Position numbers and translations under genes: made by a program. A DNA stretch of 64,000 nt. It comes from Pseudomonas sp. P8_229 (GTDB taxonomy: Bacteria; Pseudomonadota; Gammaproteobacteria; Pseudomonadales; Pseudomonadaceae). The notes below the pieces were generated by a model. It was given only the letters and a program-made list of their open reading frames with translations, was not told the origin of the DNA and did no database searches. Below, piece after piece: positions 53,814 to 62,500 of the stretch; position 1 is the stretch's first letter, and the number at the start of each line of letters is the position of its first letter. The stretch is taken from contig NZ_CP125378.1 of the NCBI RefSeq assembly GCF_034008635.1, positions 4,898,501-4,962,500 on the forward strand. The letters run 5' to 3'.

Positions 53814-54497
53814 GTGAAGACAGTTGTCATGATGGCTCTATTTTTGGGGTTGTGCGGTTGCGTTACCGATTCTCGCAGTTCTGCGCCATCACTCTGGACC
53901 GATGGCATCATGCTGGAGCAGAAGACGGTCACCGTAGATGAACTACACGCCAAAGTGATCATGCAGGCATCAGGTGATGCAGCTAACCCGGTAGATTTTG
54001 AAGTAGTTCGAGGAAACGACTTGGATAAACGACCCGATAAACTTGGGACCGTCGTCAAACCGTTTCGCAATAAAGTTGGCGCATGGTTCAGTCGTCTCAA
54101 CAGTGCGGTTTCCAAGCAGTTCCCCCAGCTGGAAATACAGGCCGATCCCGGCCAGACATTGCAAGTGGGCGGATCATCGACGGTCAGAAGTCAAATTCCG
54201 GCGCCAGGTTATCGCACGCTTTACAACGAAGACTATGTATTCAACCCGTCGAAGAACAAGTATGAGAAAAAGGTAACCGCCAATCCGACTGTCTCCTCGG
54301 ATTACACCTGCGGACCGATCACAAGTACCTTTGTTCCTGAGAAGCAAAAGGTTTATCTGGCGGAGTTTGTTTTCGTAGATCGTGGGGAAGGGTGTGAACT
54401 TCAGGTCTATGACATCACACAACCCAAGCTGCATGTCCCGGTCGTTGCCATCAAAGGTGCGCTGCCCTCGTCGGGCAGGTCGTTCCACTCTCCATAG
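53814..54497 (+). CDS. Lipoprotein in tRNA-flanked insertion (227 aa)
   Basis: GTG start at 53814 with GGGAAG upstream. A short signal peptide MKTVVMMALFLGLCGC ends in a lipobox LCGC, so predicted lipoprotein. The mature part carries polar repeats of beta-type residues and Cys in DYTCGP and EGCELQVYD. No family is recognised. GC content looks lower than the surroundings. It is the only gene between the two direct repeats. Acquired by transfer is inference. Confidence 0.65.
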   Translation: MKTVVMMALFLGLCGCVTDSRSSAPSLWTDGIMLEQKTVTVDELHAKVIMQASGDAANPVDFEVVRGNDLDKRPDKLGTVVKPFRNKVGAWFSRLNSAVSKQFPQLEIQADPGQTLQVGGSSTVRSQIPAPGYRTLYNEDYVFNPSKNKYEKKVTANPTVSSDYTCGPITSTFVPEKQKVYLAEFVFVDRGEGCELQVYDITQPKLHVPVVAIKGALPSSGRSFHSP

Positions 54498-54619
54498 GCT
54501 CTGCAAGAACGAGATTCCTTGCTGAGCCTGATGCGCTTGAGAGGCACCGTTTAGTCGGTTGGGTGTTGCTGCTGGCTCGGAAGCTGCCTCAAATACCGAA
54601 ACTTCACTGTCTCAGCCTG

Positions 54620-54709
54620 AAGTTTCGAGTCTCTCCGTCACCGCCAAATTCAATACGCCAAACCCCTGATTTCGAAAGAGATCAGGGGGTTTTTGGTTTT
54701 TGGCGTGCG
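54620..54709 (+). repeat. Direct repeat, right copy (tRNA-Ser 3' remnant plus terminator)
   Basis: Copy of 53499-53589 with single-base changes (TCTCTCCGTCACCGCCA instead of TCTCTCCTTCACCGCCA), 1122 bp away. Confidence 0.75.
54659..54694 (+). terminator. Terminator of the duplicated copy
   Basis: AAACCCCTGAT/ATCAGGGGGTTTTT hairpin, same as at 53537. Confidence 0.8.
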
Positions 54710-54797
54710 GATTTTCTTCGCACCAGGGCAGGACCTGGTGTTGGCGTAGATAGAGCGAGTGCTGACGTCCTGCTCGCGGTTCCAGGTTTTGCTTGGC

Positions 54798-55481
54798 TCA
54801 TTGCTTTTTCGGGACGAAACGCGATTCAAACCCAGGGAACAGTCGATCCGGTTCCGCGACGTACATCCCCAATAACACGCCCGGCAACCTTCTATTCATA
54901 TCGTCCAGGACTGCTTCAGGCGAGCTGCCGATGGCGTCGGCGATTTCTGTGCATTTCTCTCTGAGCGTGGCTTCGTGGTGCATGGATACATTGTTCAGGG
55001 AGTAATGTTTTTCGGCGAGATCCGAGATGAAGAACTGCAGCACGTTCATGCTGTGGTAGTGAAGAAACACGGCGCTGATGTACGAAGTCACATAGCCAAA
55101 GATGCTCATTACCAGCCATTCGGGCTTCAGCGCTGCCATGAGCACCAGCATGACGCCAAGGGGCACGATTGCCAGTTTTGCCCTTTTTCGCAAAGTGAGT
55201 AACAGGTAGCTGAACCAGCCAATGCAGTTTCCGATCATTGCGTGGCTAGAGAGAGTGAAGAGTTGATCGCGGGTTGAGTAATACTTTTCGGTAAACGACA
55301 ACGTCTTGAAGTCCGCCAGGAAGTGGTTGGCGTTAACCATAAAGCTCGCATTATCAAACCAGGCCAGCAAGGGCTGGAAGAGCAGGGCGGACCACAGCAG
55401 AACGAAGAGCAACACGGCGTTGAAACAGAGGGCGAAGAACAGAAAACAGCACATTCCTTTTAGGCGAAGCGTGTATTGCAT
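54798..55481 (-). CDS. Multi-pass membrane protein (227 aa), unknown
   Basis: Four hydrophobic segments (residues about 8-36, 83-98, 102-116 and 124-141). A cytosolic tail starts at DLAEKHYSLNNVSMHHEATL and ends FESRFVPKKQ. ATG at 55481. No family recognised. Lower GC than surrounding genes, as for the lipoprotein; it may belong to the same accessory segment. Confidence 0.65.
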   Translation of the reverse strand: MQYTLRLKGMCCFLFFALCFNAVLLFVLLWSALLFQPLLAWFDNASFMVNANHFLADFKTLSFTEKYYSTRDQLFTLSSHAMIGNCIGWFSYLLLTLRKRAKLAIVPLGVMLVLMAALKPEWLVMSIFGYVTSYISAVFLHYHSMNVLQFFISDLAEKHYSLNNVSMHHEATLREKCTEIADAIGSSPEAVLDDMNRRLPGVLLGMYVAEPDRLFPGFESRFVPKKQ

Positions 55482-55643
55482 GGGTGATCCTTCGTGTATC
55501 GCTGTGCGCGCGTAAAGTTAACAGTGGTGCAGTCGTGAGCCAAGCGACGTGTCTGTCAGGAACTGCGATTATAAGGCTACTATCTCGGCGCTTCTCGTTC
55601 AGGGTTTACAATCGCGACCTTTATGGACATAGGAACTGCTTGC

Positions 55644-55964
55644 ATGATCATTTCTACCACTCACGCCATCGAAGGCCGACAGATCACCGCGTACCTGGAC
55701 ATTGTCAGCGCGGAGTCGGTGCAGGGGGTCAATGTGATCCGTGACATGTTTGCCGGCATGCGCGATTTTTTCGGTGGGCGGTCGCAGACGCTGGAGCGTG
55801 CGTTGAAAGAGGCGCGGGTGCAGGCGACTGACGAGATCAAGGAGCGGGCGCGGGCGTTGCAGGCGGACGCGGTGGTCGGGCTGGATTTCGAGATCAGCAT
55901 GCCGGCGGGCAAGGGCGGCATGGTCGTGGTGTTTGCGACCGGCACGGCTGTCAGGTTGCGTTGA
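55644..55964 (+). CDS. YbjQ/UPF0145 heavy-metal-binding-like protein
   Basis: 106 residues resembling the YbjQ (DUF74) family: MIISTTHAIEGRQITAYLDIVSAE...GVNVIRDMFAGMRDFFGGR...ARALQADAVVGLDFE. Members form pentamers; function uncertain. ATG at 55644 with AGGA upstream. Confidence 0.82.
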   Translation: MIISTTHAIEGRQITAYLDIVSAESVQGVNVIRDMFAGMRDFFGGRSQTLERALKEARVQATDEIKERARALQADAVVGLDFEISMPAGKGGMVVVFATGTAVRLR

Positions 55965-56022
55965 TGCAGTCGCCGTGTTCACGCGAGCCCATTCAGACGA
56001 TGAATGGGCTTTTTGCTTTCGG

Positions 56023-56301
56023 TCAGCCCTGTGGCTTGAGGATGACAAGCCCGTGGGCGTCATAGGTCAGGGGCGTATCGATTGCGACCAGAGGCGGGGT
56101 TCCGGTGGCGGGTGTCGGATCGGCCGGCTGACTCGGGTGGTAGATAACGCCGGGGGTCAGAACCGGTTTGTCCGGGTAGGTGATGGTGATGTCACCTGAA
56201 GCAAGCTTTTCCTTGAGTTTCTCACCGGCGGCTTTGCCGGCAGCGATCTGTTCGTCCGTGAGTTTTACGACAGGCATATCCGGGAATCCGTTGATTTTCA
56301 T
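56023..56301 (-). CDS. Hypothetical protein (92 aa)
   Basis: ATG at 56301 with CAAGGAGAGAAC. An N-terminal MKINGFPDMPVVKLTDEQIAA helix and a Pro-rich middle (HPSQPADPTPATGTPP). No motif. Unknown. Confidence 0.6.
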   Translation of the reverse strand: MKINGFPDMPVVKLTDEQIAAGKAAGEKLKEKLASGDITITYPDKPVLTPGVIYHPSQPADPTPATGTPPLVAIDTPLTYDAHGLVILKPQG

Positions 56302-56540
56302 GTTCTCTCCTTGAGATTCATTTGTATGAAAAAGGGCAACGGCCTGTGGCCGGGAATCTTTAGCGTTGTGAGATCAACGGTTAGTGCGGGTGTTGAATCG
56401 GTGTAGGCCATTCGTCGGGCATCGGTCGAACTGAACCGCAAGTCCAGTAATGACCGACTAGTCTCAAAAGCCTTGGAGGTCGATATTTTTTCAGGCAAAA
56501 GGGCTTTGCCGGTATCGATCCATTTGAAAGGGGCGAAGGT

Positions 56541-56729
56541 ATGACTGATCCGTATATCGAAGACGATGGCGCTGAATTTTCATTCAACAACTGCGTCCGT
56601 TGCGGCCAGACGGAGTATCAGGCGGGCTTTGGCGAGGATCCGGTTCAGACCGGCAAGATCAAGTCCACCGCGCCCAAGGGGCCAAAAGCCAAGTTTCTGC
56701 CGAAGGTCTCGACTCGGTCGAGAAAGTAA
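56541..56729 (+). CDS. Small CxxC-containing protein (62 aa)
   Basis: ATG at 56541 after GAAAGGGGCGAAGGT. One CxxC (NNCVRCGQTEYQ) and a basic Lys-rich C-terminus (KGPKAKFLPKVSTRSRK). Could be a zinc-binding fragment or small regulator; no family recognised. A terminator follows. Confidence 0.5.
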   Translation: MTDPYIEDDGAEFSFNNCVRCGQTEYQAGFGEDPVQTGKIKSTAPKGPKAKFLPKVSTRSRK

Positions 56730-56740
56730 TCAGCGACCTC

Positions 56741-56768
56741 ACAACCCCGTCTATGAACGGGGTTTTTT
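56741..56768 (+). terminator. Terminator after 56541-56729
   Basis: AACCCCGT-CTATGA-ACGGGGTT followed by TTTTT. Confidence 0.8.
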
Positions 56769-56888
56769 ATGCCTGAAGTTTATGAAGGGAAATCTCCTAC
56801 AAGCGGTAGGGCAGATCTGGATTTCTTTCACAAACTTTTCACGTCCACGGACGTAGGGTGAAGCCATCCGTTAGAAAGCAAGTCTCCA

Positions 56889-56912
56889 GCCCGTCTCCCC
56901 AGCGGGCTTTTT
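56889..56912 (+). terminator. Second intrinsic terminator without an ORF upstream
   Basis: AGCCCG-TCTCCCCAG-CGGGCT hairpin followed by eight T. Between it and the terminator at 56741 there is no ORF. Confidence 0.7.
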
Positions 56913-57055
56913 TTTGCCTGCGATAAAACCTTTTGCAAAATCGCTGTCCAATCGGCGCCAAGTGCATGGCGGCAGCTGATTTTGTCTGGACTTTAGCGCG
57001 TCGGCAGCATTCAATCTCGGCCCCTTTTGATCTCCCTATTTTTGAGGTTCTTGTC

Positions 57056-57424
57056 ATGCGTTTAACGTTGCCCGCTCTGGTTCTGGGTCTTCTGGTTGCT
57101 CAAGGTGCGGTGGCTGGCGAAGGCACTGCTGCACTTGGCGGCGGTCTGGGTGGTGCGCTGGGTAATGTGGTCGGCCAGAAAATGGGCGGCAGCACCGGCG
57201 CAGCGATTGGTGCCGGTGTTGCAGGTGCGGCTGGTAGTGCCATGACCGCTGGCAAGGGCAACCGTACCAAAGCGGCCATCGGTGGCGGCGTTGGCGCGGC
57301 CGGTGGTTCGGTAATCGGCAACAGCCTGGGTGGCAAGAATGGCGCAACCATTGGCGCCGGTCTTGGTGGTGCTGCCGGTGGTGCAGTGGGCACCAGCCTG
57401 TCCAAAGGTCACAAGCGTCACTGA
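57056..57424 (+). CDS. Glycine-zipper secreted protein (122 aa), copy 1
   Basis: Signal peptide MRLTLPALVLGLLVAQGAVA. The mature chain is built of glycine-zipper repeats (GGGLGGALGNVVGQ, GAAIGAGVAGAAGS, GATIGAGLGGAAGGAVG) and a basic tail SKGHKRH. It resembles glycine-zipper outer-membrane/secreted proteins. ATG at 57056 with GAGG. A close paralogue follows directly. Confidence 0.85.
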   Translation: MRLTLPALVLGLLVAQGAVAGEGTAALGGGLGGALGNVVGQKMGGSTGAAIGAGVAGAAGSAMTAGKGNRTKAAIGGGVGAAGGSVIGNSLGGKNGATIGAGLGGAAGGAVGTSLSKGHKRH

Positions 57425-57558
57425 TAGCGAGCGCTTGTCAGAGAAAGCCCGGCTCAATGCCTGGCTTTTTCATGGCTGAACGTTTTGCCGAAAAATGTCT
57501 CCAATTTGACATAGGCCCTGTGGGCATACCGTCCCGATTCGGGAACTGTGAGGTTCAA

Positions 57559-57984
57559 ATGCGTTTGTCATTGTCTGCACTGTTTTTCGGGTTACTGGTC
57601 GCTCAAGGCGCGATGGCCGCCGGAGATGGTAGCGCCGCTGTGGGTGGCGGGCTGGGCGGCGTGCTCGGTAATGTGGTCGGTGGTCAGCTCGGTGGCAGCA
57701 CCGGTGCGGCGGTCGGCGCGGGCGTCGGCGGCGCGGCGGGCAGCGCCGTCGGGGCGAATAAACACAACCGCACGGAAGCCGCCATTGGTGGTGGCCTCGG
57801 CGCAGCCGGTGGCTCGGTTGTCGGTAACAGCCTGGGCGGCTCCACCGGTTCAGCCATCGGTGCTGGATTGGGCGGCGCGGCCGGTGGTGCGGTGGGCAAT
57901 AACCTGGGTGGCGACGGCGGAAGTGGACATTCCGGTGGTGGTCACAAGCACAACAAGTACAAACATAAAAACCGCCATCATTGA
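57559..57984 (+). CDS. Glycine-zipper secreted protein (141 aa), copy 2
   Basis: Same signal peptide design (MRLSLSALFFGLLVAQGAMA). It has longer glycine-zipper repeats and a histidine-rich, lysine-rich tail (HSGGGHKHNKYKHKNRHH) that could bind metal. It is a tandem duplicate of 57056-57424. ATG at 57559. A terminator follows. Confidence 0.85.
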   Translation: MRLSLSALFFGLLVAQGAMAAGDGSAAVGGGLGGVLGNVVGGQLGGSTGAAVGAGVGGAAGSAVGANKHNRTEAAIGGGLGAAGGSVVGNSLGGSTGSAIGAGLGGAAGGAVGNNLGGDGGSGHSGGGHKHNKYKHKNRHH

Positions 57985-57996
57985 TTGAAGATCGAA

Positions 57997-58026
57997 AAAA
58001 ACCCGGCCCTGGTGCCGGGTTTTTCG
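57997..58026 (+). terminator. Terminator after glycine-zipper copy 2
   Basis: ACCCGGC-CCTGGT-GCCGGGT hairpin with T-run. Confidence 0.82.
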
Positions 58027-58106
58027 TTTCTGGCGGTCGGACGCTGGAACGATTGGCAGCAGAGGTTTTCGAACGCTATACAACCCACGAGACGTAGAGG
58101 TTTGCC

Positions 58107-58274
58107 ATGACTCCCGAAACTGAAGGCAAGGAAGAAAAAGGCTCGAGTGGTCTGCCGTTTATCAATGATCCGGGGAATGAGGATCCGGGGTCGCTGATGG
58201 ATGATGCGACGGTGCCGTTGAATGATTCAGATGAGGCAGATATGGAGTATGAGGAGGATGAAGATGAGCAGTGA
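58107..58274 (+). CDS. Small acidic protein (55 aa)
   Basis: ATG at 58107 after GTAGAGGTTTGCC. Strongly acidic, starts MTPETEGKEEKGSSGLPFIN and ends in an Asp/Glu run. No motif. Unknown. Confidence 0.6.
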   Translation: MTPETEGKEEKGSSGLPFINDPGNEDPGSLMDDATVPLNDSDEADMEYEEDEDEQ

Positions 58275-58452
58275 TTGCTTGTTCTTCTGATCGAACGTAG
58301 TTGTGGTGCTTTCGAGTCTTCAGGGCCTGGGTTTTATCAGGCCCTTTGCGAGGTGCGAGATGGGCGGTGAGCAGAAGGACCACGATGTCTGTGATACACC
58401 TGAGTACTTTCGTTGCCTTCGACCCTCTGCACAGTACTCAGATATTGCTTTT

Positions 58453-58746
58453 TTAAGTCTGCTGGATAGTTAAAAGTACATGCTTCAGCCATGTAGGTCC
58501 GTCATGCCACTCATGCCAATAACAATAACTACACCCCCATCTCCGTTAATGAAAAATATCGAATCTGTTCTTTTGTGAGATCAATCGCTAATAAATCTTC
58601 AGCTTCCTTTGTTATATCCAGAGTTACGCAGGCTTCAGAGTCCACTATGAACGATTTGACGATGTCATCAGCGACATCGAATTCACTCATCCAATCCTCA
58701 TGAAAATAAGCACCGAGGAGCTGAAACAGCTGTGGAAATTATTCAT
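58453..58746 (-). pseudogene. Decayed second CdiI-type immunity gene (two compensating frameshifts)
   Basis: Homologous to the intact 58811-59116 immunity gene: ...LFQLLGAYFHEDW, TKEAEDLLAIDL, and SYCYWHEW instead of YYCYWNEW. From ATG at 58746 the frame is lost at once (one T missing in the AATTTCC run). In the C-terminal part one extra G (ATGGGGGTG) restores the other frame, so the middle and the tail are in different frames. Total span is 294 bp, a multiple of three, which fits two opposite indels in a former gene. Confidence 0.75.
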
Positions 58747-58810
58747 TTGTCATTTGCAAGCGTCGATTTCAATTTCAGGTTTTCGTAGAGTTTAAATATT
58801 AGCTATTAAT

Positions 58811-59116
58811 CTATTTCTCTAACCCTCCATGCAGAGTCGCTTGCACGTGCATTAACCATGCTCGGCCTGACTCCCACTCATTCCAGTAGCAGTAGTAGCA
58901 ACTGAGTTCTTTCAATAAATACTCCCTCAGAACAAGCTCTTCCTTATTCTGCTTAAGTAAAGCGCGTAATTCTTTATTTATCGAAAGCAATGTCTCCGCA
59001 TCCGAAGCTTGCAAGAAATTAGCTATAACTTGATCGGGAGTATCATGCTCTACCGTCCAGTCTTGGTGGAAATAAGATCCGAAAAAATCTTGGGTTTCTG
59101 GGAATTCGTAATTCAT
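58811..59116 (-). CDS. CdiI-type immunity protein for the Rhs RNase toxin
   Basis: 101 residues, starts MNYEFPETQDFFGSYFHQDW and has the conserved YYCYWNEW near the C-terminus, typical of the CdiI_2-like immunity family. ATG overlaps the rhs stop by 4 bp, so it is co-translated with the toxin. It should bind and inhibit the RNase A-like tail. AT-rich compared with the host genome, as expected for toxin/immunity cassettes. Confidence 0.82.
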   Translation of the reverse strand: MNYEFPETQDFFGSYFHQDWTVEHDTPDQVIANFLQASDAETLLSINKELRALLKQNKEELVLREYLLKELSCYYCYWNEWESGRAWLMHVQATLHGGLEK

Positions 59117-59547
59117 AGTTCTGGAAATCCGGTTAATAAATAATATCCCAAAGGCAATGTTGGGTCTTTTTTTAGTACTAAAAGAATCCTCGACGCCGTT
59201 TGTGAATGGGAAGAGCCATTTAGCATACTTACTCCCACCGGTTGATTGAAATGATGGGTGATAGTGGTTTTGCTTTTACTGCTTGTTAAAAGTCCTCTCA
59301 CTTTTTGCACGTTCAAACTTAATGCTTCCGATACCGCAGCCTCAGCTGCTGCACGATCTGAAAATGTAGACGCTGCTGGAATATTGGGTTCTGCTTTTAG
59401 TCTTTGGGCCAACTGCGAGTCAGTTCTTCCAATATGTTTGACGATCAGGTGGCCGCCTTGAGCTTCATGCGTGGCCAATCCCCCCCCAGGAACGATCTCA
59501 CTATATGGCCCATCAGCCTGTATTGCTCCTGGACACGGCGTGCAAGC
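59113..59547 (-). other. Variable toxin tip of the Rhs protein
   Basis: 144-codon region following DPLGL, AT-rich relative to the GC-rich core, as in exchangeable toxin tips. Histidines in GGHLIVKHIG are candidates for the RNase A-like catalytic pair. Confidence 0.7.
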
Positions 59548-62500
59548 CAACCCCAACGGATCCACCCACCCCGTCGGATTCGGCACATACCGATACTGAT
59601 TCAACCCACCCGCCAACTTGATGGGATCCGGCGTCAGATACCGCCCCAGCCTCGGGTCGTAATGCCGATGCCGGTTGTAATGCAGCCCGCTCTCCGCATC
59701 GAAATACTGCCCCTGAAAACGCAGTGGCTGATCCAGATAGTCCTCACCCGCCAGGGTGATCGCCGAGACTTTGCCGTAGGCGTCGTATTGCGCTGACCAG
59801 ACGATTTCGCCGCTGTAGTCGGTGAGTTCCTGCGGGGTGCCGAGGTGGTCGAGTTGGTAGTAGAACGGGCAGGCTTTTTTCGGGCCTTTGCCGTCGAGCA
59901 GCGCCAGTGGGCGGAAGGTGCCGGGTTCGTAGACGTAGCTGCGGTGGTGTGTCGGGCTGCTTTCGGCGACGAGGTGGTCGCCTTGCCAGAAGAACTCGGT
60001 GCTCTGGCCGTCGACGGTCTTGCGGATGCGGCGGCCGAAGGCGTCGTACTGGTAGGACGCGGTGTTGCCGTCGGGGCGGGTCAGGCCGATCAGGCGGTGC
60101 TGGCAGTCGTAGCGGTATTCGGTGACGAGTTGCTGATCACGGCCACGGCGTTCGCGGATCAGGTTGCCGAAGGCGTCGTAGTCGTAGTGACGGTCGCCCT
60201 GCATCAGCAGACGGTTGCCGTGGATGTTCGTCGGGCCGGGACGGTCCTGCATCAGCAGGTTGCCGGCCGGGTCGTGGGCGAAGGATTCCGGCAGTTCGTC
60301 GCGCGAGTGGCGTACACGGATCAGTTGGTCGAGGGCGTCGTAGGCGTAGGTGCGCTGGCCGTGGCGGGTGTCGGCAATGTGCTCCAGATTGCCGTTGGCG
60401 CTGTAGGCATAATCGCGGCGATACAGCGAGTCGTGCTGATGGCCTACAGCGTGGGCGAGTAAACGGCCCTGGTCGTCGTAGGCGTAGTCGCTGCGCAGCA
60501 GGCCTTGCTGGCGTTGTTGTTCGCGACCGGACTGATAGACGTGGCTGGTCAGGCGTGCGCCGTTGAGGTCGATGGCCGTCAGCGCGCCACCCTTGGCGTA
60601 GTGGTAGTCGAGCTTGCTGTTGTCCGGTAGGCGCTGGTGTTTGAGCTGCCCGCAGGCGTCATACGCATAACGCAAGGTGCCCCAGCCCTGATGCTCGGTG
60701 ATCAGCCGGTCCTGGCGGTCGTATTCAAAGGCCAGTGGGTGTTGCTGGCCGTCATCGACCCCGGTTAACCGGCCCAGGCGGTCGTAGGTGTAAGCCACCT
60801 GAACCCCGTCCGGCAGGGTCTTGAGCAGCAGACGCCCGGCCGTATCGCGCGCGTAAGCGGTGACCAGCGTCGAGCCGTCATCACCGAATTCGGTCTTTTC
60901 CAGCAGATGCCCGTTGCGGTCATAGGCATACGCGGTGCGCCGCCCGTCGAAGCCGGTTTCCTGTCGGATCAGTCCGGTCGGTGTGTAGTCCAGTCGGTAC
61001 TTTTCGCCGGATTCGTTCTCGATTTCCGTCAGCAGCAGTTGCGCATGGTCGTAGCGGTACTGCACCCGCGTGCCGTCGGGGTTGATTCGGCGCGAGACCA
61101 GATGCAGGTCGTCGTCATATTCGTAGCGGGTGATGCGCCCGAGTTCGTCGCGTTCGGCAGTGAGCTGGCCGTAAGCACCGTAGCTGTAGGCGCGGGTGGC
61201 GCCGGTAGGCACCGTGGTCTGCACCCGTCGGCCCACCGCGTCCCACTGCTGGCGCGTAATCGCGCCGTGTTCGTCGCAAGACGTCGTCCGCCGCCCCAGC
61301 GCATCGTAGGAAAAACGCCGCACGCCGCCGTCGGGCAGGGTTTCCTCAATCAGTTGGCCGAGGTCATTCCACGCCAACTGATGCCGACTGCTGTCCGGGT
61401 AACGGATCGACAGCAACTGCCCGCGCGTGTCGTAGTAGTAATAGGTGACCAGGCCGTCGGGATCGACCGCTTCGGTGACATCCCCTTCAGCGTTGCGCCG
61501 CCAGGTCCACACTGCCTCGCCGCGGGAACGGCGGTGCAGGAAACCGTTGCGGTACTCGTAGGACGTCGGCTCGTCTTGCGGCGGAAGCAGCGCCACCAAG
61601 CGTCCGACTTCGTCGTAGCGGTACTCGGTGACCGCGCCCAGCGGATCCTGCTCGGCGATCAAGCGACCCGCCGCGTCATAGACCTTGAGGTGCTCACCAC
61701 CATCGGCCTCGACCTTGCGCACCAGCCGTGCACGGTCGTCGTGGACGTAGGTCTCTTCGCTGCCATCGACGTAATGCACGGCGACGCTGCCGTCATCCGC
61801 CCAGACGTAACGCGTGTCCATCTGCGAAAACGACGCCCAGTGCCGCACACAGCGCGCGGCTTTGCCAGAGCGCTCCCACTCCCAGAAGAAACTCGCGCCG
61901 CCGGTCAGTTGCCGCTGCAGGATGACGTGGGCGTCGTCGTAGTCGTAACGCTCGCTGTCACCGACAGCGTTGGTCGCCTCCAGCAGGCGCTGACGGGCGT
62001 CGTAGCGGTAGCTGGCGAGGGTCTGTTCGGTGTGCCAGCCAGTCCCGTCAGAAACGAAGGACTGATAGTCGACGGCAATCAGATGCGCCCGCTCATAACG
62101 CAACAGCAGCGACCGCCCCGCGCCATTGTCGAGGCGAACCACCCGCTCCTGATGATCACGAGAAACCCGCAGGCGATTGCCATACGCATCACTGATCGCC
62201 GTCAGCCGCCCGGCGCGAAAGTGATAAAACCGCGCCACGTCCCCGGCCAGCGCAACAATCAGTTCCTCCGGCTCATCCCCCAGAAAAATCGCCGCCCGCG
62301 ACAGGCTGTTGTGAATCGCCGGCCGCTCGACACTGGGCAACGGAAATCGCGTGCGGCGGTTTTCGTGATCGACCCAGACCACCGCATCGCCATCGAACGC
62401 CAACCGATGCGCCAACGAGTGGCTCCAGCCAAAGCCCAGCCCGACATCAATCTCGACGGCACTGGTGCGATACAGCCGGGTGAACTCGAATGGCAACACC

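Noticed and set aside
53525-54646. Full genomic island with integrase
   Set aside because: Only one gene fits between the repeats; no integrase or mobility gene is visible.
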